From Bacteroidia bacterium (GTDB lineage: Bacteria; Bacteroidota; Bacteroidia; Chitinophagales; Chitinophagaceae): a DNA stretch of 64,000 nucleotides. Below are positions 8,626 to 17,665 of the stretch, piece by piece (the stretch's first letter is position 1; each line of letters starts with the position of its first letter). The notes beneath the pieces were generated by a model, which was not told the DNA's origin, did no database searches, and was given only the letters and a program-made list of their open reading frames with translations. Made by a program: the position numbers and the translations under genes. The stretch covers positions 203,356 to 267,355 of the forward strand of contig JAUICZ010000004.1 of the NCBI GenBank assembly GCA_030429205.1. Direction: 5' to 3'.

Positions 8626-10029
8626 TCACAACATTGCGGCAGACCATAATAAACCGGCATAACTTTTCTGCCACTTAGCTTTAAGTTCTATCAACTTTTG
8701 CTGCGCTTGCAACATTTTATTTTCGCGAGCATTTACCAAAAACAAAGTGCTTTCCCCTATTCTATATCTCGTCATCTCACCACTATACATGCGTTTAAAA
8801 TTGTTGTACGCATCGGTGTACATTTCTATTTGGTTTTCGAGTATTGACACCTCGTTATAATAACTACGTATTTTATTTTCAATAGTTACAGTTGTATAGT
8901 CTTGCTCCAGATACGTTTCTTGTAGCTTTAGCTTAGCGGCTTTATACGCCCCTCGCCCCTTCCTCAACAAAAGCGGCACACTAAAATCAACACCAAATTT
9001 GTAATTATTTTCTAGAAACGGCGTAGTTAATTCACTAGGCAATTCATAGCCTTTATTCAGCACATTAGCATTGATATCTAAGGTGGGGAACAAATACTGG
9101 CTCTTCAGCTTCTTCTCTACTTTCATCACATCTAGTTTAGCGCTCACCATCTGCAACTTAGGGTGATTGGATAAAGCCTGTACTATAATAGGTTCCAAAC
9201 CATCTATATCACTATAAAACGTTTCAAGGTCTTCTGTATCCGGCACTACCCTTTCAGACCAACGCATGATCTCATTATCTTCTACCCACAAAAAGGTAGA
9301 CAAATGAAAACCTGCATTAAAGAAGTTCATCAATGCTTCGTTCTGTAACAGCTCATAACTCTGCACCTGCGTCCATGCCTCTACTGTATCTATCGCAGGT
9401 CTGTTACCCTGCTCATACTCTATACGCACCATCTTTAGCCTTGCCCTGCTCGTGTTTACAACATCGTTATATACAGCATATAGCCTATAGCTCTGCACCC
9501 AATCCCAGTAGGCAGATACCGATTCGTACAACAAATTATTCACCACCAACCTCTGCTCTGCTTCTGTCATCTCTTGCATAGCCTGGGCTTTACGCAAGGT
9601 AGCTCTGCGCTCATCAAAAATCAGCCCTTGTAATGCAGACACTTTTACACCAGCATAAAGAGATTTACCGGGTGTCAACTCATTAAATATCCGTGAACCA
9701 TATACCTCTTCTGCACCGGCTTTTAACTCTATACCATACCATGTCGGTATCTTCAGTTCAGGATTAAAGTAACTGTAGTACTGTGTACCATCGAAAGTCT
9801 TCTGTTCTGCATTTGCCTTCAGATAGGGATCAAAACCACCTCTAGCTTCTCTAACACCTGCTTTATACCTATCAACTTTTAGAGAGGCCTGTTTTACCAG
9901 TGGGTGATATTGTTTCACAATGCTTAGCACCTCGTCTTTAGACAAGTGCAATATGGTGCTGTCCTGCGCCAGAGAGCTTGTAGCAGGCAACAAGCATATT
10001 AGAATGTATGTAATAATCAACAACCTCAC
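8626..10029 (-). CDS. TolC family outer-membrane efflux protein
   Basis: A 467-residue outer-membrane channel with a signal peptide (LLIITYILICLLPATSSLA) and the duplicated long alpha-helical hairpins of the TolC/OEP family. It is the last gene of an ABC-HlyD-TolC cassette and would form the exit duct. It starts at a GTG whose G is the last base of the TAG stop of the upstream adaptor gene (TAGTG), so re-initiation is likely. The substrate is not evident. Confidence 0.9.
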   Translation of the reverse strand: MRLLIITYILICLLPATSSLAQDSTILHLSKDEVLSIVKQYHPLVKQASLKVDRYKAGVREARGGFDPYLKANAEQKTFDGTQYYSYFNPELKIPTWYGIELKAGAEEVYGSRIFNELTPGKSLYAGVKVSALQGLIFDERRATLRKAQAMQEMTEAEQRLVVNNLLYESVSAYWDWVQSYRLYAVYNDVVNTSRARLKMVRIEYEQGNRPAIDTVEAWTQVQSYELLQNEALMNFFNAGFHLSTFLWVEDNEIMRWSERVVPDTEDLETFYSDIDGLEPIIVQALSNHPKLQMVSAKLDVMKVEKKLKSQYLFPTLDINANVLNKGYELPSELTTPFLENNYKFGVDFSVPLLLRKGRGAYKAAKLKLQETYLEQDYTTVTIENKIRSYYNEVSILENQIEMYTDAYNNFKRMYSGEMTRYRIGESTLFLVNARENKMLQAQQKLIELKAKWQKSYAGLLWSAAML

Positions 10030-11348
10030 TAAAAATTCAGCTTTTTATCTTTTGTTACTTCTTCTTTCTTTTCATGATTATAATAATCAGGCGGGAAACC
10101 ATTTATATTCCTCCAAAGCTCATACCATACAGGTACATCTTTCAATAGCATTATAGCTTGTGCCCCGGTCCCCAGCTTTATTTGTGGCGGCCATGTACGT
10201 TCACCCGGCACTTCTTTTACCAATACCCTAAACTTTCCGTTTTTACTTACATTACTTTCTATTGCAGCTACCTCTCCCGCGAAAGTACCATAAGATGCCT
10301 GCGGCCAGCCACTAAAAACAATTGCAGGAAAACCGTCGAACATGAAACGTGCACGTGTACCAAGAGACACAAGCGGTAAATCTACAGGCCTTACGAATAT
10401 TTCTACGGCAAGTTCTACTTGCTCAGGAACAATTTCGAGTAACTTATCCCCTTCCTTCACTATTTCGTTTATACCAGACCTTGACGCATTAACAACCTGG
10501 CCTGTTTGCGGAGCTAAAATGTAATATTGCCCTGAACGTATTTTGTAGTTTGAATACTGGTTTTTAAACTTTGCTACTTCTGCCTGCCCTGCGGCTATTT
10601 CACTTTGCGCTGCGGCTATATCTCCCTGTGCTTTAAATACCTTCTCTGAGTACTCTTGCTTGATTTGACTGAGTTCTGTTCTGGTATTAATCAGCTTAAT
10701 CTCGGTACTCATCTTCTTAGCCAATGCATCCTGATACTTTTGGTTCCGTTGCTCCAGTTGTACTTTAGAAACCAAACCACTATCTCGCATTACCTTTTGA
10801 CGCTCGTATTGTTGTTCTGCGATTTTCAAACCATTTAATGCGGCAGCGGCTTCAATACTATCACTAACAACCTTCATCCTAAGCTGTTGCAGCTTTAATT
10901 CTAATGCACTTCTTAGCGCTGCTACTTGTGCTTTACCGGCGGCTACTTTATTATTATAAAACTCAACAGAAACCTCTTTGGCTGACAGCTGCTCTTTTGT
11001 ACGTTCCAATAACTCCGGATCCAGATAGCTGTCTTTAATCTCCGCTAGTTGCACAATGGTATCGCCTGCCTTTACGTGATCTCCTTCCTTTACATACCAC
11101 TTCACAATACGGCCGGGTATAATTGTGTTTAACTCTTGCGGGCGTTGCTCTTGCCTGAGTGTAGTGACATTACCACGAGCACGAATATTCTGTGTCCAGG
11201 GCAGAAATAAAACAAGTATCAAAAAAGCAAAAATCGCTATCATCCAATTTCTGATGTTGCTATACTTGTCTACACGATACACTGCATCAAAGGCATTCAC
11301 CTGCTTACCTTCAGCAGCTTGTTCTATTGTTCTTTTTACTTCTTTCAT
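10029..11348 (-). CDS. HlyD family periplasmic adaptor
   Basis: A 439-residue membrane-fusion protein linking the ABC transporter to TolC. It has a cytoplasmic N-terminus, one transmembrane helix (about 34-51), a lipoyl/barrel-sandwich half (about 70-110, VKEGDHVKAGDTI), a long coiled-coil hairpin rich in Ala, Lys and Gln (about 115-270), the second lipoyl half (APQTGQVVNASRSGINEIVKEGD) and a beta-barrel domain. It starts 3 bases after the ABC gene ends and overlaps tolC by one base. Confidence 0.9.
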   Translation of the reverse strand: MKEVKRTIEQAAEGKQVNAFDAVYRVDKYSNIRNWMIAIFAFLILVLFLPWTQNIRARGNVTTLRQEQRPQELNTIIPGRIVKWYVKEGDHVKAGDTIVQLAEIKDSYLDPELLERTKEQLSAKEVSVEFYNNKVAAGKAQVAALRSALELKLQQLRMKVVSDSIEAAAALNGLKIAEQQYERQKVMRDSGLVSKVQLEQRNQKYQDALAKKMSTEIKLINTRTELSQIKQEYSEKVFKAQGDIAAAQSEIAAGQAEVAKFKNQYSNYKIRSGQYYILAPQTGQVVNASRSGINEIVKEGDKLLEIVPEQVELAVEIFVRPVDLPLVSLGTRARFMFDGFPAIVFSGWPQASYGTFAGEVAAIESNVSKNGKFRVLVKEVPGERTWPPQIKLGTGAQAIMLLKDVPVWYELWRNINGFPPDYYNHEKKEEVTKDKKLNF

Positions 11349-11351
11349 GGC

Positions 11352-13034
11352 TTAGATGTCATTTAGTTCACTAATATTACCAAATAGCCTACCATAGCCT
11401 TTATCTAACAACAACACTTTATCACATGCTCCCTGACACCTTTTATCTTCAGATGTCATGATCATAGTGCTGTCTTTCATTTCTTCTTTCATGTAGTTTA
11501 CTATCCTTGCTACAATCTCTTGTTCTACTCCTTCAAATGCATCATCCAGCAATGCCAGCTTAGGTTTTGCTAACAATAACCTTGTCAGCATTATTTTCTT
11601 GACCACTGTATATGGCAAACCAAAACCTACCGGTTGCAACATCATATCATAACCCGCTTCATGCTGTTCTACAAACTTTTTCAACCCTGTTATTTCTGCC
11701 ACTTTAAATATATCATCATAACTCAACTCCCTATCAAGTGTCAGGTTATCGTATAGCGTACCATGAATAATATCAGGGGTCTGCATCACCACCATTGAGT
11801 TTTGCAGCAAATGCTCCTTATCATACTTTGTAATGGGTGTATTATTTAGCTGTACCTGCCCTTCTTTTAAGTTGTAAATACTACTCAGCAACAACAACAA
11901 TGTTGTTTTCCCGGATACTTTCGGCCCATATACCAATAACTTCTCTCCTGCTTTAATGCTGAAGTTGATGTCGTTCAGCACCAGCTTTTCATTATTATAA
12001 CCAAAACTCAAATGTTCTACTTTTACAGATGGTCCTTTAGTATCCATATTGAGCTTTACTGTACCATTTGTATCCGTAGGTTTATCTAAAACCTGATTGA
12101 TCTTCTCCAAAGAGGTCAGCACATCATACACCTTATCAAGGTTAACGATCAACTTCTCTACAGAGTTAATTACCAGGATAATTACAATCTCTGCCGCAAT
12201 AAATTGCCCGATGTTCAATTGCTGATTCACTAATAGTATTGCCCCCACAATCAACATTGCAGCTGTTATCAAGAACTTAAAGCCCACCAATGTCCAATAC
12301 TGTACCAGCAGTATCTTAAAGTGTGCTGTCCTTGCACTTAAATAATTAGTAATACGCTTATCTATCCTGCCTATCCTGTACCCGGGGTGTACAAAACGAT
12401 ATAGGATATTCATTCTTGCATTGTCTTCCAAATTAGCAGCTACTTCATATTTATGATGACTTTCCTCCAGACTGGTTTGCAAGCCTCTGTTGCCTGTAAA
12501 ACGTAAAATCAAATACAGCACAAACAATAACATAATGCCAAAGAATATAAATGCCGGGTGATAAAACGCCAATAACAACAGCCCGAAAATTATCTGTATA
12601 GTAGCAGTGGGTATGTCTAATAAAAGCTTTGATATACCTTTTTGCAAAGAGATGACATCAAAAAAACGATTAGCGAGCTCAGGAAGATAATAGCCCTTCA
12701 GCGAATTTAGTTTTATGTTCGGTAGTATGTGCGCATAGCTAAAAGAGTAACGCACAAACAGCTGCTGCTGTATCTTTTCTATAATCTTCATTTGGTTTAC
12801 TTGCAGCAAACCATTCAACAATACGCTGAATACAACGAATACGATCAGCAAGAATAAGGAAGTAGATATAGACCCGCCTAGTACAAAACTAATGATGGCC
12901 TGTATACCTAACGGCAATACAAGTTGAACCAGACCCAACATGATGGCGTAGAAGTAAATCGAATAGATCTCTCTACGCTCAAACTTGAGTATTTCAAGAA
13001 TCCTGCTTAATGGATGACGTTTTTTAACCTGCAT
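11352..13034 (-). CDS. ABC transporter permease/ATP-binding fusion with degenerate ATPase motifs
   Basis: An exporter half-transporter of 560 residues: six transmembrane helices (about 25-310) followed by a nucleotide-binding domain. Walker A is intact (GPKVSGKTT, about 370-378) and the Q-loop Gln is present (about 418). The LSGGQ signature is replaced by GLPYTVVKK, the catalytic Glu after Walker B is Asp (LALLDDAFEG, about 495-502), and the H-loop His is Ser (MIMTSED). It lacks a C39 peptidase domain. It leads the ABC-HlyD-TolC operon. The ATG at 13034 lies 15 bases after a -7 box; the upstream in-frame TTG is part of that box. Either a slow or asymmetric transporter or an ATP-gated channel is possible. 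Confidence 0.85.
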   Translation of the reverse strand: MQVKKRHPLSRILEILKFERREIYSIYFYAIMLGLVQLVLPLGIQAIISFVLGGSISTSLFLLIVFVVFSVLLNGLLQVNQMKIIEKIQQQLFVRYSFSYAHILPNIKLNSLKGYYLPELANRFFDVISLQKGISKLLLDIPTATIQIIFGLLLLAFYHPAFIFFGIMLLFVLYLILRFTGNRGLQTSLEESHHKYEVAANLEDNARMNILYRFVHPGYRIGRIDKRITNYLSARTAHFKILLVQYWTLVGFKFLITAAMLIVGAILLVNQQLNIGQFIAAEIVIILVINSVEKLIVNLDKVYDVLTSLEKINQVLDKPTDTNGTVKLNMDTKGPSVKVEHLSFGYNNEKLVLNDINFSIKAGEKLLVYGPKVSGKTTLLLLLSSIYNLKEGQVQLNNTPITKYDKEHLLQNSMVVMQTPDIIHGTLYDNLTLDRELSYDDIFKVAEITGLKKFVEQHEAGYDMMLQPVGFGLPYTVVKKIMLTRLLLAKPKLALLDDAFEGVEQEIVARIVNYMKEEMKDSTMIMTSEDKRCQGACDKVLLLDKGYGRLFGNISELNDI

Positions 13035-13049
13035 ACTAGGTATTTTAAA

Positions 13050-13057
13050 CAAAAATA
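13050..13057 (-). promoter_or_regulatory. -7 promoter box for the ABC-HlyD-TolC operon
   Basis: On the minus strand the sequence is TATTTTTG, an exact TAnnTTTG match, 15 bases before the ATG of the ABC gene. It lies in the intergenic region shared with the divergent TetR gene, so TetR binding here could control the cassette. Confidence 0.5.
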
Positions 13058-13138
13058 TAGCAACTTTTGTTTATAATAGCAATACTATTATCTATAGAAG
13101 TAAAGATAGAATTTATAGAGGTTATACTATCTTACGTG

Positions 13139-13146
13139 TATATTTG
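13139..13146 (+). promoter_or_regulatory. -7 promoter box for the tetR-type gene
   Basis: TATATTTG matches TAnnTTTG exactly and ends 14 bases before the ATG of the TetR-family gene. Confidence 0.5.
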
Positions 13147-13160
13147 TTTAACATTTTGTT

Positions 13161-13832
13161 ATGGAGTTAGCTGTACATATAAAAATGAATCCGTCACTGT
13201 ATGTGAAGGATCCCGAAGAATCTGAGCTGGGCAAACGTATCGTACAACACAGTATAGATAGTATATGCGAGCTTGGTTTTGAGGCATTTACGTTCAAAAA
13301 GCTGGCAAAAGGCATGAATACTACCGAAGCCAGTGTTTACCGCTACTTCGAAAACAAACACAGGCTGCTAACATATATTACCTCTTGGTTTTGGACATGG
13401 ATGGAGTATCAGCTGATATTTTATACTAACAACTTAGACAACCCTGAAAAAAAGATAGATGTAGTTGTAGAGCTACTCGTTTTTAATTTAAAAGACCAGT
13501 TACTGGCTGCACATATCGACAAGGAAAAGCTACAGAAGATAATTATTGCAGAAGCAAACAAATCATACTTTACACACCATATTGACGAAGACAATGAGGC
13601 TCACATGTTTAAGCCTTACAAAGATCTTTGCCACCGCATATCAGATATATTCAAAAGCTATAACCCAAAATATAAATACCCACATACACTTGCCAGTACA
13701 CTTATAGAAACGGCACACCACCAAATGTACTTTCGAGAGCATTTACCATCACTAACCGACTTTGGAAACGCTAAAACGAATAAAGGGTTGGTAGCCTTCT
13801 TAAAAGATATTATCAATAAGACCTTAAGGTAA
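13161..13832 (+). CDS. TetR/AcrR family transcriptional regulator
   Basis: A 223-residue regulator with the TetR N-terminal three-helix DNA-binding domain at about 24-70; the recognition part reads TTEASVYRYFENKHRLL. The C-terminal part is helical and does not match a ligand class I can name. It is divergently transcribed from the ABC-HlyD-TolC cassette, the arrangement typical of a TetR repressor controlling an exporter. The ATG at 13161 sits 14 bases after a -7 box; a second Met at residue 9 is an alternative. Confidence 0.9.
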   Translation: MELAVHIKMNPSLYVKDPEESELGKRIVQHSIDSICELGFEAFTFKKLAKGMNTTEASVYRYFENKHRLLTYITSWFWTWMEYQLIFYTNNLDNPEKKIDVVVELLVFNLKDQLLAAHIDKEKLQKIIIAEANKSYFTHHIDEDNEAHMFKPYKDLCHRISDIFKSYNPKYKYPHTLASTLIETAHHQMYFREHLPSLTDFGNAKTNKGLVAFLKDIINKTLR

Positions 13833-15203
13833 TCACCTCTTAAATTTCAGCTTATCTTCAACAGCCATAATCATTTTATTGGCTATATCCAGCCCTGTAG
13901 CATTCTCTATACCTTCTAATCCGGGAGATGAGTTTACTTCTAATAAAAGAGGCCCTTTATTAGAACGGATGATATCGACACCCGCAACAGGCAAGTTCAA
14001 AATCTTTGTAGCCTTGATAGCCAGCTTACGTTCATCTGCTGTGATCTTTGCTTTAGACACAGAGCCTCCCTGGTGCACATTCGCACGAAACTCTCCTTTT
14101 TCTGCCTGCCTTTGCATTGCTGCTACCACTTTACCATTGATCACAAAACAGCGAATATCCTGTCCGTTCGCCTCCTTAATAAACTCCTGAACAAGAATGT
14201 TGGTTTTTACACTCTTAAATGCATTGATCACACTTTCTGCAGCCTTATTGGTTTCAGCTATTACAACACCTTTACCCTGCGTGCTTTCCAGCAACTTGAT
14301 TATTAACGGTGCACCATTCACCATTTTTATCAGGTCCTTCGTATCCAAAGGAGAGTTTGCAAAACCTGTAATAGGTATATGTATATCGTTTTTAGCAAAA
14401 AGCTGTGTAGCAAATAACTTATCTCTCGACTGTGTGATGGAATCTGCAGAGTTAAAGCAATAAGTACCCATCGCATCAAACTGTCTTAAAAGAGCACAAG
14501 CATAAAATGTGACAGATGGTTTTATGCGAGGAATGATCGCATCATATTCATCTATTACGTTACCGCCACGATAGCGTATTTGTGGTTCTTTAGCATCAAA
14601 CTTCATATATGTTTGTTGCACATTCAAAAACACCATCTCGTGCCCTCTGGCTCGCCCGGCTTCTATAATTCTTTTATTACTATACAATTCCGGATTGCTG
14701 GCTAGCACCGCAATTTTCAACCCGGCTCTTTTCTTTAAGTACTCCGAGTACTTTTCATCAAGTGCATCCTGATCGTATTCAGGCAACATACAACCTTCTG
14801 AGGGGTTAACTAAATAACGATTTTGCAAAGCCTCTCTCCCTAACAACATTCTAAACTCCATAGAGTCTCTGTTCGCCAAAGTCAACTCTATTTCAAATGT
14901 ATCTTCACCTATAGTAACAGGGGTTCTTATTACAATACGCTCTTCAGAAATACCCATTGAGCTCTTCACAGACCTTTTAGCAAATATCTTAGCCTCGCAC
15001 TTTATGCTAATACTCCTGTTCTCTTGCAGTGGGTTTACTTCAAAACGTACCCACTCTTCAGAGTTTTTGTATATGAGCTTGATATTATTTGCCTGTAACG
15101 ACGATGTTTTTGCACCAGAATCTACTCTTGCCTTTATGGCTGGTATATTCAACCCATCAAAAGAGCACCACTCTTCGCTGCCTATTACTATATAATTGTC
15201 CAA
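13833..15203 (-). CDS. retropepsin-like domain fused to RimK-type ATP-grasp glutamate ligase
   Basis: A 456-residue fusion. Residues 1-145 are the RimB/putative ATP-dependent zinc protease domain with a retropepsin-like VDSGAKTSS (Asp28). Residues 155-456 are a RimK-like ATP-grasp ligase, with the ATP-binding KLLESTQGKGVV region, the LLEVNSSPGLEG magnesium motif and the RSNKG loop. RimK-family enzymes add glutamate or related amino acids to a protein or peptide carboxyl terminus. The start is TTG; no ATG precedes the conserved N-terminal domain. It abuts the convergent TetR gene by one base. An AspA/AstE-like deacylase lies 115 bases upstream on the same strand, a pairing known from predicted amidoligase neighbourhoods. 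Confidence 0.88.
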   Translation of the reverse strand: MDNYIVIGSEEWCSFDGLNIPAIKARVDSGAKTSSLQANNIKLIYKNSEEWVRFEVNPLQENRSISIKCEAKIFAKRSVKSSMGISEERIVIRTPVTIGEDTFEIELTLANRDSMEFRMLLGREALQNRYLVNPSEGCMLPEYDQDALDEKYSEYLKKRAGLKIAVLASNPELYSNKRIIEAGRARGHEMVFLNVQQTYMKFDAKEPQIRYRGGNVIDEYDAIIPRIKPSVTFYACALLRQFDAMGTYCFNSADSITQSRDKLFATQLFAKNDIHIPITGFANSPLDTKDLIKMVNGAPLIIKLLESTQGKGVVIAETNKAAESVINAFKSVKTNILVQEFIKEANGQDIRCFVINGKVVAAMQRQAEKGEFRANVHQGGSVSKAKITADERKLAIKATKILNLPVAGVDIIRSNKGPLLLEVNSSPGLEGIENATGLDIANKMIMAVEDKLKFKR

Positions 15204-15318
15204 CTTCTTCTTATTTATTAGATTTCTAATTTAGCTTATTATCTACGATAATCAATAGTACGTTAAAGTTAAAATACTATCACTAAATAGTAAACTCTGT
15301 AACCAAGTATGCACAACG

Positions 15319-16281
15319 TTACTTAGTTATGTGCGCAAGGGCATCCCCCTGGTTTATTATAGGCGACTGGTTCGTACATATTACATAACCGGCATTGGGG
15401 GCTTTCACTGTTTTTTCAAAACCGCCAAACGGGTCTGATATGCTGCCTATTACATCTCCTTTTTCAACATAAGCACCTACCTGTATTAATAGGTGAAACA
15501 TACCTGAATAGTTTGCACGAACCCATGCAGAATTTTCTATCAAAACAGGAGCATGATTTTCAGGAGCGTTCTTAACTTCTATTTCTTTCGAGAAATCTCT
15601 TATACCCAAATGGTGCATCACTTTTATTGCACCCTCTATACCACTTTCTGTTACCTGCTTGTTTACGTTCAGTGACTTCCCCCCTTCGAATAATAAAACC
15701 TTCTTACCCTTCTTCACACAAGCATCTCTAAAAGACTTATCTCTGTTTTTTGATTTCAAGATAAAAGGCGCCCCGAAAACATGTGCCAGCTTCATTGTTT
15801 CCTCATCCTCACTCACCCTTATTTGCGGTGCATTAAAACGTTCTGCACCACCCGTATGAAAGTCGATACAGTAGTCTACATGAGGTACTATTTCAGTCAT
15901 TAAACAGTGTGCAAAACGACTGGCTAAAGGCCCTCTGCTACTGCCCGGAAAAACCCTGTTTAAGTCTCTTCCATCAGGGTACTCTCTTGCTTGATTTAAG
16001 AACCCGAATATATTGATGACAGGAATACAGATAACTGTTCCATGCGTAGGCTTGTTGTATTTTTTAGAAATGATCTGGCGTACTATTTCAATACCATTGA
16101 ACTCATCTCCATGTATCCCTCCGGTTATCAAGATACAGGGGCCGTCTTTTTTGCCACGCTCCACTATTACCGGAACATCTATCTTGGTTCTTGTATGTAG
16201 CTTAGCAATATCAAGGTTCAGGCTCTTACCCTTCCCTTTAGGGATGCTTATCCCTAATATTTCAATATCTTTATTTGGCAT
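15319..16281 (-). CDS. succinylglutamate desuccinylase/aspartoacylase family metallohydrolase
   Basis: A zinc-dependent M14-like carboxypeptidase fold enzyme of 320 residues. The metal motif GGIHGDEFNG supplies H57 and E60, and the third ligand is H142 in DFHTGG. The R-D-L-N-R-x-F-P-G substrate-binding motif of the AspA/AstE family is present at about 105-113. The C-terminal part ends in a beta-barrel or lipoyl-like domain (VGAYVEKGDVIGSISDPFG). Family members cleave N-acylated amino acids or small amides. Next to a RimK-type ligase it could hydrolyse the bond that the ligase makes, or process its substrate; that is inference. Confidence 0.88.
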   Translation of the reverse strand: MPNKDIEILGISIPKGKGKSLNLDIAKLHTRTKIDVPVIVERGKKDGPCILITGGIHGDEFNGIEIVRQIISKKYNKPTHGTVICIPVINIFGFLNQAREYPDGRDLNRVFPGSSRGPLASRFAHCLMTEIVPHVDYCIDFHTGGAERFNAPQIRVSEDEETMKLAHVFGAPFILKSKNRDKSFRDACVKKGKKVLLFEGGKSLNVNKQVTESGIEGAIKVMHHLGIRDFSKEIEVKNAPENHAPVLIENSAWVRANYSGMFHLLIQVGAYVEKGDVIGSISDPFGGFEKTVKAPNAGYVICTNQSPIINQGDALAHITK

Positions 16282-16393
16282 GTTGTATTATACGGTCAAA
16301 TTATTTTTAAGGGCACATACTCCCAAATTATATTAGAAGAGCAGAATAGCCGGTACACGTTATTTTATTCCAACTTGCAAATATAGGCACAGT

Positions 16394-16622
16394 TATAGTT
16401 TACAGTATCAATTATTCAATTACAGAAAGCATACTACTCAGCCTATCAATTAATAAACTATTACTTTAGATAGAAACACCTTATTATGAAAATCCTGCTT
16501 TCTTTATTGGCAGTAACCTTGTACACACCTCTGTTTGCTCAAACGCAAGGCTGGACGATACCCAACTGGGACTCTATCAACAAATCAATCATAGGAACAG
16601 ATTACGTGCCCTTTAGCATTAC
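16394..16622 (+). repeat. direct repeat, copy A (upstream region and 5' end of a thioredoxin-like gene)
   Basis: This segment is repeated at 25391-25620 in the same orientation. The 92 bases before the ATG differ at only two positions (GCC/CCA block); the first 63 coding bases also differ at two; the rest diverges faster, with a one-base length difference. Copy A is the intact one. Confidence 0.9.
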
Positions 16623-17034
16623 TACACTTGATGGAAAAGTAATTAACAATGCCTATATCAAAGGCAAAGTGACCTTCTTTTCGTTTTGGTTTAAAGGCTG
16701 TCATCCATGTCTGGATGAATTTGATGAGTTAAACGAACTGTACAAAAACATCAATAACGATACCAACATTGTGTTTGTAGCTATCACCTTTGATAAGGAA
16801 GAGGAAATCACGGATATACTCAGCAAGTATAATGTTACATTCCCTGTTGCTTGTGTTCCTAAAAAAGAAGTTAGACGACTAAATTACAACAGAGGCTTTC
16901 CAAGTGTAGTACTAATAGATAAGCAAGGCAAGGTTCGTAAAGTAGGATTAAACCATATTACACCTATCAACGACAAACGCACTATTACTGTAGACTCCGC
17001 AAAAGCACTAATTAATAGCTACACTAGCTTATAG
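16486..17034 (+). CDS. TlpA-like thioredoxin-fold protein, exported
   Basis: A 182-residue periplasmic thioredoxin-fold protein with a signal peptide (MKILLSLLAVTLYTPLFAQ). The active-site motif is GCHPC (C72, C75), followed by the AhpC/TSA-like FVAITFDKEEEI and the cis-Pro region NRGFPSVVLIDKQG. It is expected to reduce or exchange disulfides in exported proteins. The promoter region and 5' end have a decayed second copy about 9 kb away. It stands alone, divergent from the AspA-like gene. Confidence 0.9.
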   Translation: MKILLSLLAVTLYTPLFAQTQGWTIPNWDSINKSIIGTDYVPFSITTLDGKVINNAYIKGKVTFFSFWFKGCHPCLDEFDELNELYKNINNDTNIVFVAITFDKEEEITDILSKYNVTFPVACVPKKEVRRLNYNRGFPSVVLIDKQGKVRKVGLNHITPINDKRTITVDSAKALINSYTSL

Positions 17035-17219
17035 TAAAAAAGCAAACTATGTCAAGCCTATTGTCTAATTAAGTAATCTCTTCCAATACTGACGGGCTTT
17101 AGTACAAAAAAAACCACAAAGCATAAAACCTATCGAAATCCATAGGGTTTATTACTATTGTTATATAGACACTCCTGTTAACAAAAAAGATTATTTTAGT
17201 ACACGTTAAAACCTATTTT

Positions 17220-17594
17220 ATGAAAAAATTATTGTTTCTCACCTTTGTTGTACCTATGATCGCTTTTGCACAGAATAAGCAAGATTATGGCAGCGTGGTT
17301 GACAAGTTTGTAAGTTACTACAACAAGAAACAGACAGATAATATCTGCACTCTATTTCCCGATGAAAAAAGTACCGGAATAAAGTGTTTTTGGGAAGGCG
17401 CTTCTACCGATGGAACTTATAACATCTACGGCAAAATTACAGATTACAGATATATTGGTACAGAGGGGCCTGATAATAGAAAAGTGACAAAATACAAGGT
17501 AGTATTTAGTAAAAAAGGTGCTATGACAATGAGGTTCAACGTGAATAAAGATCATAAATTCATGATGTTCCTACTGGAGCCTTTTAAAAGATAG
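17220..17594 (+). CDS. small exported protein, DUF3887-like
   Basis: A 124-residue protein with a clear signal peptide (MKKLLFLTFVVPMIAFAQ). The mature part begins with a helix of the type VVDKFVSYYNKKQTDNICTLF, which resembles the DUF3887/NTF2-like family found in secreted proteins, followed by beta strands. There are two Cys that could form a disulfide. No function can be assigned. It lies just beyond the 3' end of the peptide-export operon and converges with it. Confidence 0.75.
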   Translation: MKKLLFLTFVVPMIAFAQNKQDYGSVVDKFVSYYNKKQTDNICTLFPDEKSTGIKCFWEGASTDGTYNIYGKITDYRYIGTEGPDNRKVTKYKVVFSKKGAMTMRFNVNKDHKFMMFLLEPFKR

Positions 17595-17665
17595 AATAGT
17601 AAAACCTAAGCACTAACTATAGCTTATAAACTAATAAATCCAGAGAACATCTGTTGGCTATATAG

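Noticed and set aside
16282..16485. A transposon end at repeat copy A
   Set aside because: No inverted repeats, transposase or target-site duplication can be seen at either copy.
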